DNA from: an uncultured Paracoccaceae bacterium
GTDB lineage: Bacteria > Pseudomonadota > Alphaproteobacteria > Rhodobacterales > Rhodobacteraceae
Length of the DNA: 64,000 nucleotides
NCBI GenBank assembly: GCA_947493145.1
Contig: CANLPZ010000001.1
Span: 1,516,501-1,580,500, forward strand
Direction of reading: 5' to 3'
Shown here: positions 57,901 through 64,000 of the stretch, piece by piece
Layout of the letters: every line of letters starts with the position of its first letter
How positions within the stretch are numbered: position 1 is the stretch's first letter
Made by a program: the position numbers and the translations under genes
Notes under the pieces: model-generated
The model's database searches: none
What the model saw: the letters and a program-made list of their open reading frames with translations, nothing else
What the model was told of the DNA's origin: nothing

Positions 57901-58494
57901 GAGGACGCAAAAGAAGTTCAAGAAGAACACGACACATTGGTCAACGAAAAACAGGACTTAGAGGAAGCGATCAAAACGCTGCGGTCTGGCATCGCGGGGC
58001 TGAACAAAGAAGGCCGTGAACGGTTGTTGACGGCATTTGAACAGGTCAACACCAACTTTGGAAACCTTTTCAAACACCTGTTCGGTGGCGGCGAGGCGAA
58101 TTTGGTTCTGGTCGAAAGCGAAGATCCTCTGGACGCTGGTCTTGAAATTATGTGCCAACCTCCGGGTAAAAAACTGTCGACATTGTCGTTGCTGTCAGGT
58201 GGCGAGCAGACCTTGACCGCCTTGGCGCTAATCTTTGCGGTTTTCCTTGCGAACCCTGCACCGATTTGTGTCTTGGATGAGGTCGACGCACCGCTTGATG
58301 ATGCCAACGTTACACGGTTTTGCGATTTGTTGGATGAAATGACACGGCGGACGAATACGCGCTTTTTGATCATCACGCACCATGCGGTGACAATGGCCCG
58401 TGTTGATCGTTTGTTTGGTGTCACCATGCAAGAACAAGGTGTTAGCCAATTGGTATCTGTTGACCTGAAACAAGCAGAAAAAATGGTCGCCTAA
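55000..58494 (+). CDS. smc: Chromosome segregation protein SMC
   Basis: A 1164-residue SMC ATPase that condenses and segregates DNA with ScpA and ScpB (not in the window). Walker A GPNGCGKSN lies near residue 43. Two long coiled coils flank a hinge at about 520-650 (GGYEKALGAALADDL through LVSVEGDLWRWDGF). The signature LSLLSGGEQTLTALALI and Walker B PICVLDEVDAPLDD close the head. The first 12 residues before LRFSRLRLNGFKSF are extra; a TTG at 55039 may be the true start, since most homologs begin there. Coiled-coil parts are very rich in Ala, Glu and Arg. Confidence 0.95.
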   Translation: MDRIRNQNGTTGTLRFSRLRLNGFKSFVDPTDLVIADGLTGVVGPNGCGKSNLLEALRWVMGENRPTAMRGGGMEDVIFAGAATRPARNFAEVSLHIDNAERLAPAGFNDQDQLEVVRRITRDVGSAYKANSKDVRARDVQMLFADASTGAHSPALVRQGQISELINSKPKARRRILEEAAGISGLYQRRHEAELKLKGAESNLARVDDVIEQLANQLAQLARQARQAARYREIGEDLRKSEGMLLYRRWREADDARAQTQATLTERTKEAAQAEAAARAAAKLRGEKEDALPPLREEEAVAAAILQRLTVQRDSLNDQEAQAVQTIETLQSRIEQLARDIARETELNKDAGETIDRLEWEAKELNKAGQGHEDKLATAASDASESAQILQQRESDLGEMTEDVARLAARHQSARRLLDDSRKTMEKNEAEAQRAKDAATHAQDALTRAIADFETATEQDAQARVTAENAENTLAEAEAARAETQSREADARALLSGADGEANALRAEVNALAKLVERDTAEGGQILDDLRVEGGYEKALGAALADDLRAPAISGDAPSGWTTLPSYAAPQLLPEGVKALTNYVSAPEVLARRMGQIGLVDAADGARLQGDLKPGQRLVSVEGDLWRWDGFRAGAQDAPSAAALRLQQLNRLVELKRDLEDANAKAEGARQAHDMLTRRLAELSEADKRARDARRDADRLVAEAGRALSRAEADRNLAQGKLESQGLAVTRHEEEAMSARKQLHEAEKGLADLGDLDAARAAVEDVKMTVEAARMTMMAKRSAHDEVRREGEARTKRSQEITQQISGWRHRLETAEKRIGELADRKEQSETELAAATTAPEEIAAKRSELADAIDEAESRRKKSSDNLAEGETILREAMADERDTERQASEAREARARAEARSDAARETVAYAVERIEEAQDTTPEKLLETLDVDPNKMPASETIENDVNRLKRQRDALGAVNLRAEEDAKEVQEEHDTLVNEKQDLEEAIKTLRSGIAGLNKEGRERLLTAFEQVNTNFGNLFKHLFGGGEANLVLVESEDPLDAGLEIMCQPPGKKLSTLSLLSGGEQTLTALALIFAVFLANPAPICVLDEVDAPLDDANVTRFCDLLDEMTRRTNTRFLIITHHAVTMARVDRLFGVTMQEQGVSQLVSVDLKQAEKMVA

Positions 58495-58559
58495 CTTCAC
58501 TAAATTGTCAGTCCTTTGTGTTTACGATCCGGCATAGGGTCGAACAAAGGGGTTTTGAT

Positions 58560-58910
58560 ATGAAAGCGTATTTTGCATTGGCAATCTGTTGCTTGGGGTC
58601 CGTCGCAAGCGCCCAAGAATATAACGTTCGTTCGGGTGAAGTGGCGTTAAAAGGTTCTGAATTGGAACGCGCGGTGGTCGGGCAACCAATCGTCTTTTTT
58701 GACAATGGCGAATCTCGATATTCGGCTGGGGGCAGTTACAGCTACACCTATTTCGAAGGGCAAACCGCCTATGGAAGCTTTGAATTGATGCCCGATGGAC
58801 GGGTCTGTGTTGCATTCCAAAACGGATTTAGCCGTTGCGACAAATTCGTGCAAAACGAACGCGGTCTTGTGCTTTTGACCGATGATGGCGAACGTTACCC
58901 CGTCCGTTAA
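58560..58910 (+). CDS. Small exported protein of unknown function
   Basis: A 116-residue protein with signal peptide MKAYFALAICCLGSVASA and AAAGGGG before the ATG. The mature part is beta-rich, with a repeated aromatic stretch SYSYTYFEG and two cysteines. It looks like a small lipocalin-like or SH3-like periplasmic domain, though I cannot name a family. It lies 65 bases after smc and its stop overlaps that of the convergent mltB-like gene. Confidence 0.75.
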   Translation: MKAYFALAICCLGSVASAQEYNVRSGEVALKGSELERAVVGQPIVFFDNGESRYSAGGSYSYTYFEGQTAYGSFELMPDGRVCVAFQNGFSRCDKFVQNERGLVLLTDDGERYPVR

Positions 58911-60085
58911 ATTCGGTCTAACAAATCTGGGGTCGGCCATGCGTCGGCAGGCATCCCTAAACGGCGTTGTTCGGACTGAACAGCTGCGCGCGTTTTGGCG
59001 CCTAAAATCCCGTCTATTTTTCCGACATCGTGTCCGCGCGCAGATAGTTTTTTCTGCAACGCTTTCATTTGGTTCCCGCTTAGCCCCGTGTCTGGATTTC
59101 CGGCGTCGTAAACGGGGGCGCCTGATAAACGTGTCGCAAAATACGCGGCTGTGGTGACGTAGACAAAACTTTGGTTCCATTCAAAATAAACATTGAAATT
59201 TGGATAGGCGAGAAACGCAGGCCCGTTGCGTCCTTGTAGTAACAAGACCGACGTTTGCATGTTCGCGCCAGTCAACTGCCCGTTTCGTCCGCGCACGCCA
59301 AGGTTTACCCAATCTTGAACTGATTTGGTTTTATCAATTCCGGTTTGCGACCAATCCATGTTCGATGGGACCTTGATTTCGACCAACCACGGTTCGTTTG
59401 CCCGCCAGCCAAGCGACCGCAACATTGATGCCCCCGACATCAAAGCATCGGGCGCCGATGTTTTTAACGAAACACGCCCGTCGCCATCGCCATCAACACC
59501 GTTGGTGATGATGTCCTCTGGCAGCATTTGTACCATCCCAATTTCACCGGCCCATGCGCCTGTGGTGTTCGCAGGGGAAAAATTGCCGCGTTCATAGAGT
59601 TCTAAAGCGGCAAAGACTTGTGGTCGAAACAATTCGGGCCGCCGGCAATCGTGGGATAAGGTGACCAACGCGTTAAGTGTATTAAAGTTCCCTTGAACCG
59701 CGCCAAAGTCTGTTTCCAATGCCCAAAATGCTAATAAAACGCCGCGCGGCACGCCGTAGGTTGTTTCGATCCGATCAAAGATTGATTTGTATTTCTTTGC
59801 ATTGGAAGCACCCGCGTTGATCCGATGATTGGAAATGACCGCGCGTGAGAAATCCAAAAACGGTTTTTGAAACACACCTTGGCTTCGATCCGCTTTGATC
59901 ACTTTCGGATCATATCGCGCGGATTTGAAAAACGCATTCACAGTTGTTCGTTCATGTCCCTTGGCGACGGCTTCCGATTTTAAGCCATCGACAAAACCAG
60001 AAAATGATCCGCCACAGCTTTGCGCGTGACTTGCGCTGGCAATCAGTGTCAGTCCCACAACGAATGAGTTTAGAAAATTGCGCAT
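58907..60085 (-). CDS. Lytic murein transglycosylase, MltB family
   Basis: A 392-residue periplasmic enzyme with signal peptide MRNFLNSFVVGLTLIASASHA. The SLT_2 domain contains AFWALETDFGAVQGNFNTLNAL with the catalytic Glu, and AWAGEIGMVQMLPEDI. A C-terminal peptidoglycan-binding domain (about 330-390) shows LSGNQMKALQKKL and DGILGAKTRAAVQ. It has no lipobox, so it is soluble, like SltB. It starts seven bases after cbiB and is therefore in the corrinoid operon, probably by position only. Confidence 0.92.
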   Translation of the reverse strand: MRNFLNSFVVGLTLIASASHAQSCGGSFSGFVDGLKSEAVAKGHERTTVNAFFKSARYDPKVIKADRSQGVFQKPFLDFSRAVISNHRINAGASNAKKYKSIFDRIETTYGVPRGVLLAFWALETDFGAVQGNFNTLNALVTLSHDCRRPELFRPQVFAALELYERGNFSPANTTGAWAGEIGMVQMLPEDIITNGVDGDGDGRVSLKTSAPDALMSGASMLRSLGWRANEPWLVEIKVPSNMDWSQTGIDKTKSVQDWVNLGVRGRNGQLTGANMQTSVLLLQGRNGPAFLAYPNFNVYFEWNQSFVYVTTAAYFATRLSGAPVYDAGNPDTGLSGNQMKALQKKLSARGHDVGKIDGILGAKTRAAVQSEQRRLGMPADAWPTPDLLDRI

Positions 60086-60092
60086 TTGGTCC

Positions 60093-61004
60093 TCAAATAA
60101 CAAAAACTGAAAGGGCGACGATAAACAGTCCGATGCCCCAAGATTTCCACAAAACACCAACGGATTGGCGAATGTCTTCGGCAGCAACATTACGCCGGCC
60201 GTCGGGGTTCACAAAAGGAAATTCTTGCATCTGACCGTCATAAGAGCGCGGTCCCGCCAACGCGACATTCAAAACGCGCGCCATAGCAGATTCCGGCCAT
60301 CCCGCGTTCGGGGAGCGATGTTTGCGCGCATCTTTAATCAGGGGTTTGATATGGACATCAGACGGTGAACTTAACAGAATTAGCGCGGCCGAAATACGTG
60401 CCGGTATCCAATTCAAAACATCGTCCAACCGCGCTGCGGCCCACCCAAAGTCACGGTATTTTTCTGTTTTGTATCCGATCATGCTGTCGGCTGTGTTGGT
60501 TATTTTGTAGATCAACAAACCCGGTAGACCAAAGATCAAGAACCAAAACGCAGGCGCAATGACGCCATCGGAAAAGTTCTCTGCCCCGCTTTCAATCGCG
60601 GCTCTTGCGATATGTTCGTTTTCCATTTGCGCCGTGTCACGCCCAACAATCATTGCGACAGATTTTCGACCGTCTTCGGTGGACCGTAGTATCGCGCGCG
60701 CAACGTCCATTACGTGATCGACCAGAGATTTTTGTGCAAGCAAAACGGCCACGACAATAATTTCAGCGAGACCAAACGGCAGACGAGTCAGGACCAACCC
60801 CAACAGCCCGAATGCAAACACCAACAAGCACATGGCAAATACGCCGTTCAAGCGTTTGTTCGGGCCTTGATTCAGTGTTTCATCCAATCGACCAACCATT
60901 TGACCCATTAACACTGCCGGATGCGGAACGCGGGTCCAGATGGATTTAGGCTCTCCAAAAACCGCGTCGATACCGGCACCAATCAAAAGATAAATCGCCG
61001 TCAT
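60093..61004 (-). CDS. cbiB: Adenosylcobinamide-phosphate synthase
   Basis: A 303-residue inner-membrane protein with four to five hydrophobic segments. It attaches (R)-1-amino-2-propanol or its phosphate to adenosylcobyric acid. Family blocks are DAVFGEPKSIWTRVPHPAVLMGQ, ESGAENFSDGVIAPAFWF and FGLPGLLIYKITNTADSMIGY. In P. denitrificans naming it is CobD. Its start overlaps the decarboxylase stop by four bases; DUF1636, cobD, cbiB and mltB form one probable unit. Confidence 0.95.
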   Translation of the reverse strand: MTAIYLLIGAGIDAVFGEPKSIWTRVPHPAVLMGQMVGRLDETLNQGPNKRLNGVFAMCLLVFAFGLLGLVLTRLPFGLAEIIVVAVLLAQKSLVDHVMDVARAILRSTEDGRKSVAMIVGRDTAQMENEHIARAAIESGAENFSDGVIAPAFWFLIFGLPGLLIYKITNTADSMIGYKTEKYRDFGWAAARLDDVLNWIPARISAALILLSSPSDVHIKPLIKDARKHRSPNAGWPESAMARVLNVALAGPRSYDGQMQEFPFVNPDGRRNVAAEDIRQSVGVLWKSWGIGLFIVALSVFVI

Positions 61005-61960
61005 TTTAGAGCTGCTTCAAGTTTGCCAAACTGATCAGGCCGCGGCAGTCCCAATCGAACGAACGTATCGGAATATGGGAAAATGCGGCTCCAGATTTTG
61101 GAGTGAGCAAGTTTGCGTTGTAAAAGAACGGCGTCGTCTGTTTCGTAAAGACGAAACAACGTGGTTCCACCGACGATCGATGCACCGGCGTTCGCCATTA
61201 ATTGGTCCAAGCGGCCGGCGTCGCGTGCCAGCCGTGTTCGTGTCGTGTTTGCCCATTCAGGGTCGTCCAAAGCGCGTGTCCCGATTTGCAGGGCTGGTCC
61301 CGACACGGCCCAAGGACCGATAAGTTCCTGCATGTCGATACCGTTTCGGGACATGCTGTCGGGATGCGCAATGATGAAACCCAAACGCAAACCAGCAAGC
61401 CCCCAGAACTTCCCGAAACTTTTCAAGACCATTGTGCCGGGATGAGCTGTTGCCGCGATATGAGACGCATCTGGCATTACATCGCAAAAGCTTTCATCTA
61501 TGATCGTGAGCCCCTGTTCACGTGTTGTGATGTCAGGCCAAATTCGACCATCGGGGTTGTTTGGATGAACGTAAATATGCACGTCTTCCGTTTTGTCATT
61601 TTGATCAGAAAGCCGGTTTCGAACTGCAAACGCCGCCGCATGTTCGTTATAGGTTGGCGTTGGGATATAAGCGCCACCATGTTGCGTGAAATCAGGCATG
61701 CGCGCGATAATTGCGCTTGCGCCCGCAGCGGGTATTATGTGGGCAGCGTCCGGAACGTTCCAAAATGATCGCGCTGCAGCGTCCAGTCGGCGAAACGCGG
61801 CTGTATCCGGCAAGGCGGTCCATGCGTTTTCTGAAATACTGTCGAATGAATAGGGAACAGGATTGATACCCGTCGACAGATCAATCCATTCGTCACGCTG
61901 TCCCCCGAATTCGGCAACCGCCGTATCCAGTCCGCCACCATGGTCACGGGATTGGGTCAT
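61001..61960 (-). CDS. cobD: L-threonine-O-3-phosphate decarboxylase
   Basis: A 319-residue class I/II PLP enzyme that supplies (R)-1-amino-2-propanol phosphate for CbiB. The N-terminal GGGLDTAVAEFGG and INPVPYS, the VHPNNPDGRIW and the Lys in LKSFGKFWGLAGLRLG are typical. The name is CobC in P. denitrificans nomenclature. I chose ATG 61960 because it overlaps the upstream stop (ATGA) and matches the usual family N-terminus; the longer frame intrudes into the DUF1636 gene. Confidence 0.93.
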   Translation of the reverse strand: MTQSRDHGGGLDTAVAEFGGQRDEWIDLSTGINPVPYSFDSISENAWTALPDTAAFRRLDAAARSFWNVPDAAHIIPAAGASAIIARMPDFTQHGGAYIPTPTYNEHAAAFAVRNRLSDQNDKTEDVHIYVHPNNPDGRIWPDITTREQGLTIIDESFCDVMPDASHIAATAHPGTMVLKSFGKFWGLAGLRLGFIIAHPDSMSRNGIDMQELIGPWAVSGPALQIGTRALDDPEWANTTRTRLARDAGRLDQLMANAGASIVGGTTLFRLYETDDAVLLQRKLAHSKIWSRIFPYSDTFVRLGLPRPDQFGKLEAALK

Positions 61961-62322
61961 GCTTTTGGCAACGGTGGATGGCGCGTAACAAAATGGCCTT
62001 TTATTTCTTGTGGCCACTCTCGGTAAGGCACTTGTCCTGTGTCGCTTTCGGCATGTTTTTGGGCATATTCAACGATGCCGCGTGCAGCCTCTTCGCCAGC
62101 ATCGAAATCACCAAGAGTGTAATTCAGCTTTCCGTCGGCCTGAATGGCCACGTTACATCCATTTGAACAGCCCATTAAGCATGAAACACGGCGTGTCTTT
62201 ATTGGGCCAAGATCTTGCGCTTCGATGAATTCAGCCAAGCGTTCACCGTCGGTTTTTTCGATGCCGCGGTCTTGCCAATCGTCGCGTTTGCAAGTGTCAC
62301 AGATGGTGATCCACGTTTCCAT
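61957..62322 (-). CDS. DUF1636 family ferredoxin-like protein
   Basis: A 121-residue protein with five conserved cysteines: Cys8 and Cys11 near the start, and Cys48, Cys52 and Cys56 in SCLMGCSNGCNVA. The fold resembles thioredoxin-like [2Fe-2S] ferredoxins, and the family is linked with cobalamin genes in alphaproteobacteria. It is the first gene before cobD-cbiB, consistent with an electron or metal role in corrinoid synthesis. That role is inferred from context; no riboswitch is visible upstream. Confidence 0.87.
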   Translation of the reverse strand: METWITICDTCKRDDWQDRGIEKTDGERLAEFIEAQDLGPIKTRRVSCLMGCSNGCNVAIQADGKLNYTLGDFDAGEEAARGIVEYAQKHAESDTGQVPYREWPQEIKGHFVTRHPPLPKA

Positions 62323-62495
62323 GAGTGTTCCTTTGTCCTTTGCTTATCGTTGAAAAGCGGAAATCAGCAGAAATGACAAGCAATACATTTGTGTGACCAT
62401 TCAAATTCACAAGTTGTTAACCTTTAACTTACATCTTTAAAGGACCACTGATTGGGGACAGTGAAATTCTGATTTGTACCCAACGTGAGGGCTAC

Positions 62496-62861
62496 ATGAA
62501 CATCTTAATCGTCGAACCGAACCCAGACTTAGGACGGGTTTGGTCCAATCATCTTGAACGGCTTGGCGCTGTTGTTTCTCGGGCAGTGACCGGAGAAAAC
62601 GCATACGGCCTTTTGCAGGGTAACGTGTTTGATTTGATCCTGTTGGATTTGGATTTAACAACGGGTGGCGCGCTTTCTATTGCCGATTATGCCAACTACA
62701 GATGCCCGAAAACGCGGGTGATATTTGTCACCGCGTCTTCGTTCTTTTCGGATGGGTCAATTTTCAATTTCAGCTCAAACGCCTGTGCATTTGTGCGCGC
62801 TGATACGCGGCCGGAGGATTTGGCCGCGCTGGTCGAACATCATACACGCGAAATTGCGTGA
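62496..62861 (+). CDS. Stand-alone receiver domain with atypical active site
   Basis: A 121-residue single-domain response regulator. The phospho-acceptor candidate Asp51 is in LILLDLDLTTGG and the Thr79 in IFVTAS. The usual N-terminal acidic pair is reduced to Glu7 plus nearby Asp, and the conserved Lys (usually in a KP pair) is replaced by Arg101 in AFVRADTRPEDL. Such receivers may bind partners without normal phosphorylation. No histidine kinase is nearby. GTGAGGGC precedes the ATG. Confidence 0.85.
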   Translation: MNILIVEPNPDLGRVWSNHLERLGAVVSRAVTGENAYGLLQGNVFDLILLDLDLTTGGALSIADYANYRCPKTRVIFVTASSFFSDGSIFNFSSNACAFVRADTRPEDLAALVEHHTREIA

Positions 62862-62862
62862 A

Positions 62863-63837
62863 TCACCCGCGACCGTGAGGTTCCAAGAAATCAATGTTCG
62901 GATTGATAGGAATGATCCGATGCGGATTGATGCTTTCATGACTGAAATGGTAATGCCGTACGATGTGGCCCATGTTCACTGTCTCTGCAACGCCGTCCAC
63001 TTGATATAGCTCTCGTGTGTATTCCCATAGGTTTGGGTAATCGATCAGCCGCTTTCGGTTGCATTTGAAATGCAGATGGTAAACTGGATCGAACCGAACC
63101 AATGTTGTGAACAATCGCCAATCAGCTTCGGTCAGTTTATCCCCCATGAGGTAGCGGTTTGTTGAAAGCCGTTCTTCGAGCCAATCCATCGTGTCGAATA
63201 ATACGCTTACCGCCTCGTCATAAGCGGACTGCGATGTCGCAAATCCGGATTTATAAACGCCGTTGTTTAGGTTGTGATAAATCCGGTCATTTACGACTTC
63301 AATTTCGTCGCGCATATGCTCGGGCCAGAAATCGAGGCCGTTTCCGGTTATGTCGTTAAACGCGCTGTTGAACATGCGAATTATTTCTGAGGACTCATTC
63401 GAAACGATCGTTTCGCGCTCTTTGTCCCAAAGAATTGGCACGGTGACACGCCCAGACACGTCGGGAACCGCCTTGGTGTAAATGTCTCGCGCGAATGGCA
63501 AGCCATAGAGTTTGTCGCCTGTGGCCCCATTTTTATCGGTTTCAAAAGTCCAACCATCGGACAACATATCAGGGTGTACCGCTGACACATCGATATGATC
63601 CGTTAACCCCTTCAAGGCGCGGAAAATCAATGTCCGATGCGCCCAAGGGCACGCATAAGACACATAAAGATGATAACGCCCACTTTGCGCCGCAAACCCA
63701 CCATCACCGGATGGGCCGGCCTCGCCGTCTTTCGTAATCCAATTGCGAAACGCTGCTGTGGAGCGGACAAATTTTCCACCTGTGGATTTTGTATCGTACC
63801 AAACGTCGTGCCATTTGCCGTCTACCAGTTGTCCCAT
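62863..63837 (-). CDS. Glutathionyl-hydroquinone reductase (Xi-class GST)
   Basis: A 324-residue cytosolic enzyme of the ECM4/YqjG type. The catalytic Cys63 lies in CPWAHRTL, replacing the Ser or Tyr of other GSTs. Long N-terminal extension (about 50 residues), the SNESSEIIRMFN glutathione-binding block and the RFDPVYHLHFKCNRKRL block are diagnostic. It reduces glutathionyl-hydroquinones to free hydroquinones. It converges on the receiver gene with one base between stops. Confidence 0.93.
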   Translation of the reverse strand: MGQLVDGKWHDVWYDTKSTGGKFVRSTAAFRNWITKDGEAGPSGDGGFAAQSGRYHLYVSYACPWAHRTLIFRALKGLTDHIDVSAVHPDMLSDGWTFETDKNGATGDKLYGLPFARDIYTKAVPDVSGRVTVPILWDKERETIVSNESSEIIRMFNSAFNDITGNGLDFWPEHMRDEIEVVNDRIYHNLNNGVYKSGFATSQSAYDEAVSVLFDTMDWLEERLSTNRYLMGDKLTEADWRLFTTLVRFDPVYHLHFKCNRKRLIDYPNLWEYTRELYQVDGVAETVNMGHIVRHYHFSHESINPHRIIPINPNIDFLEPHGRG

Positions 63838-64000
63838 TTGGGCCTCCTATTCTTGCTGACCCGAATGTAGGCTCAAAAACTTTGCACACAATTAATCAGT
63901 TTTGCACGTGGTGCGCGTATAATTGCACAAGTCGTTTTCGCAAATTTACGCGCCGTTAAATGGATTGCGTGGGGCCGCGGCGGTGTCTATACCAATCTGA
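63838..64000 (-). promoter_or_regulatory. Upstream region of the GST gene with TTGCAC repeats
   Basis: The region holds TTTGCAC at 63881 and 63901 and ATTGCAC at 63922. The TGCAC cores are 20 and 21 bases apart, placing them on one face of the helix. GCACGTGGTGC lies around the middle copy. A multimeric activator or repressor site for the GST gene is plausible. No gene is supported up to the right edge. Confidence 0.45.

Noticed and set aside
62411..62436. CtrA-binding site before the receiver gene
   Set aside because: TTAA pairs are present but the spacing is 3 or 9 bases rather than the 7 of the CtrA consensus.

Overview
The window is chromosomal DNA of an alphaproteobacterium, most likely a marine member of the Rhodobacteraceae (Roseobacter group) with fairly low G+C for that family (about half, judged by eye). 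Supporting this are the accD-folC pair, an SMC protein of the alphaproteobacterial type, the aerobic cobalamin genes cobN/cobO/cobW, a split MnmC, tandem Lin0512 proteins, a DUF6478-like protein and a short stand-alone receiver domain, all of which I associate with roseobacters. Genes are dense, on both strands, and often joined by 4-base ATGA overlaps. I see no tRNA, rRNA, CRISPR array, insertion sequence, integrase or phage gene.

Layout. 1-4.3 kb (minus): a truncated unknown gene, a periplasmic rhodanese, folC, accD and a CPBP membrane protease. 4.3-11.3 kb (plus): ilvD, a lipoprotein, two proteins of unknown function, fadH and a LysR regulator. 11.3-12.4 kb: a divergent HxlR regulator and flavodoxin-type quinone reductase. 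12.4-15.3 kb (minus): a tight operon of cinA-like, GNAT, AhpD-like and OmpA-like genes. 15.3-19.3 kb: sfsA and map, then rsmD with an FAD reductase facing a peroxiredoxin. 19.3-25.8 kb (minus): a probable six-gene operon that starts with a type I secretion ATPase and adaptor and continues with RidA, GDPD, a COG3146 acyltransferase and a PfkB kinase. 25.9-29.8 kb: mlaA-mlaC, a small exported protein, and a convergent PBP1A. 30-31.7 kb: glnK-amtB behind a long AT-rich leader with repeated TGCA sites. 31.9-36 kb (minus): an aminotransferase, sseA, a glycine-rich small protein, smpB and dapA. 36.1-42.6 kb: slt, an EamA transporter, mnmD and the separate MnmC oxidase, a HTD2-like dehydratase, a VOC protein and an FMN reductase. 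42.7-46.8 kb: a TPP enzyme and the group GT61-Lin0512-Lin0512.

From 46.9 to 62.3 kb there are three cobalamin loci: cobO; cobW-GNAT-cobN behind a clear cobalamin riboswitch; and DUF1636-cobD-cbiB-mltB. The corrin-ring methyltransferases are not here, so the pathway is dispersed on the chromosome. smc and a small exported protein lie between the last two loci. The window ends with a degenerate receiver-domain protein and a Xi-class glutathione transferase.

The least explained parts are: a hairpin-rich 160-base stretch and repeated operator-like sites in the 0.5-kb gap before the LysR gene at 48.36 kb; the GT61/Lin0512 operon; the type I secretion operon without visible substrate; the helically phased TTGCAC repeats at the right edge; and the unknown pair at 6.9-8.0 kb.
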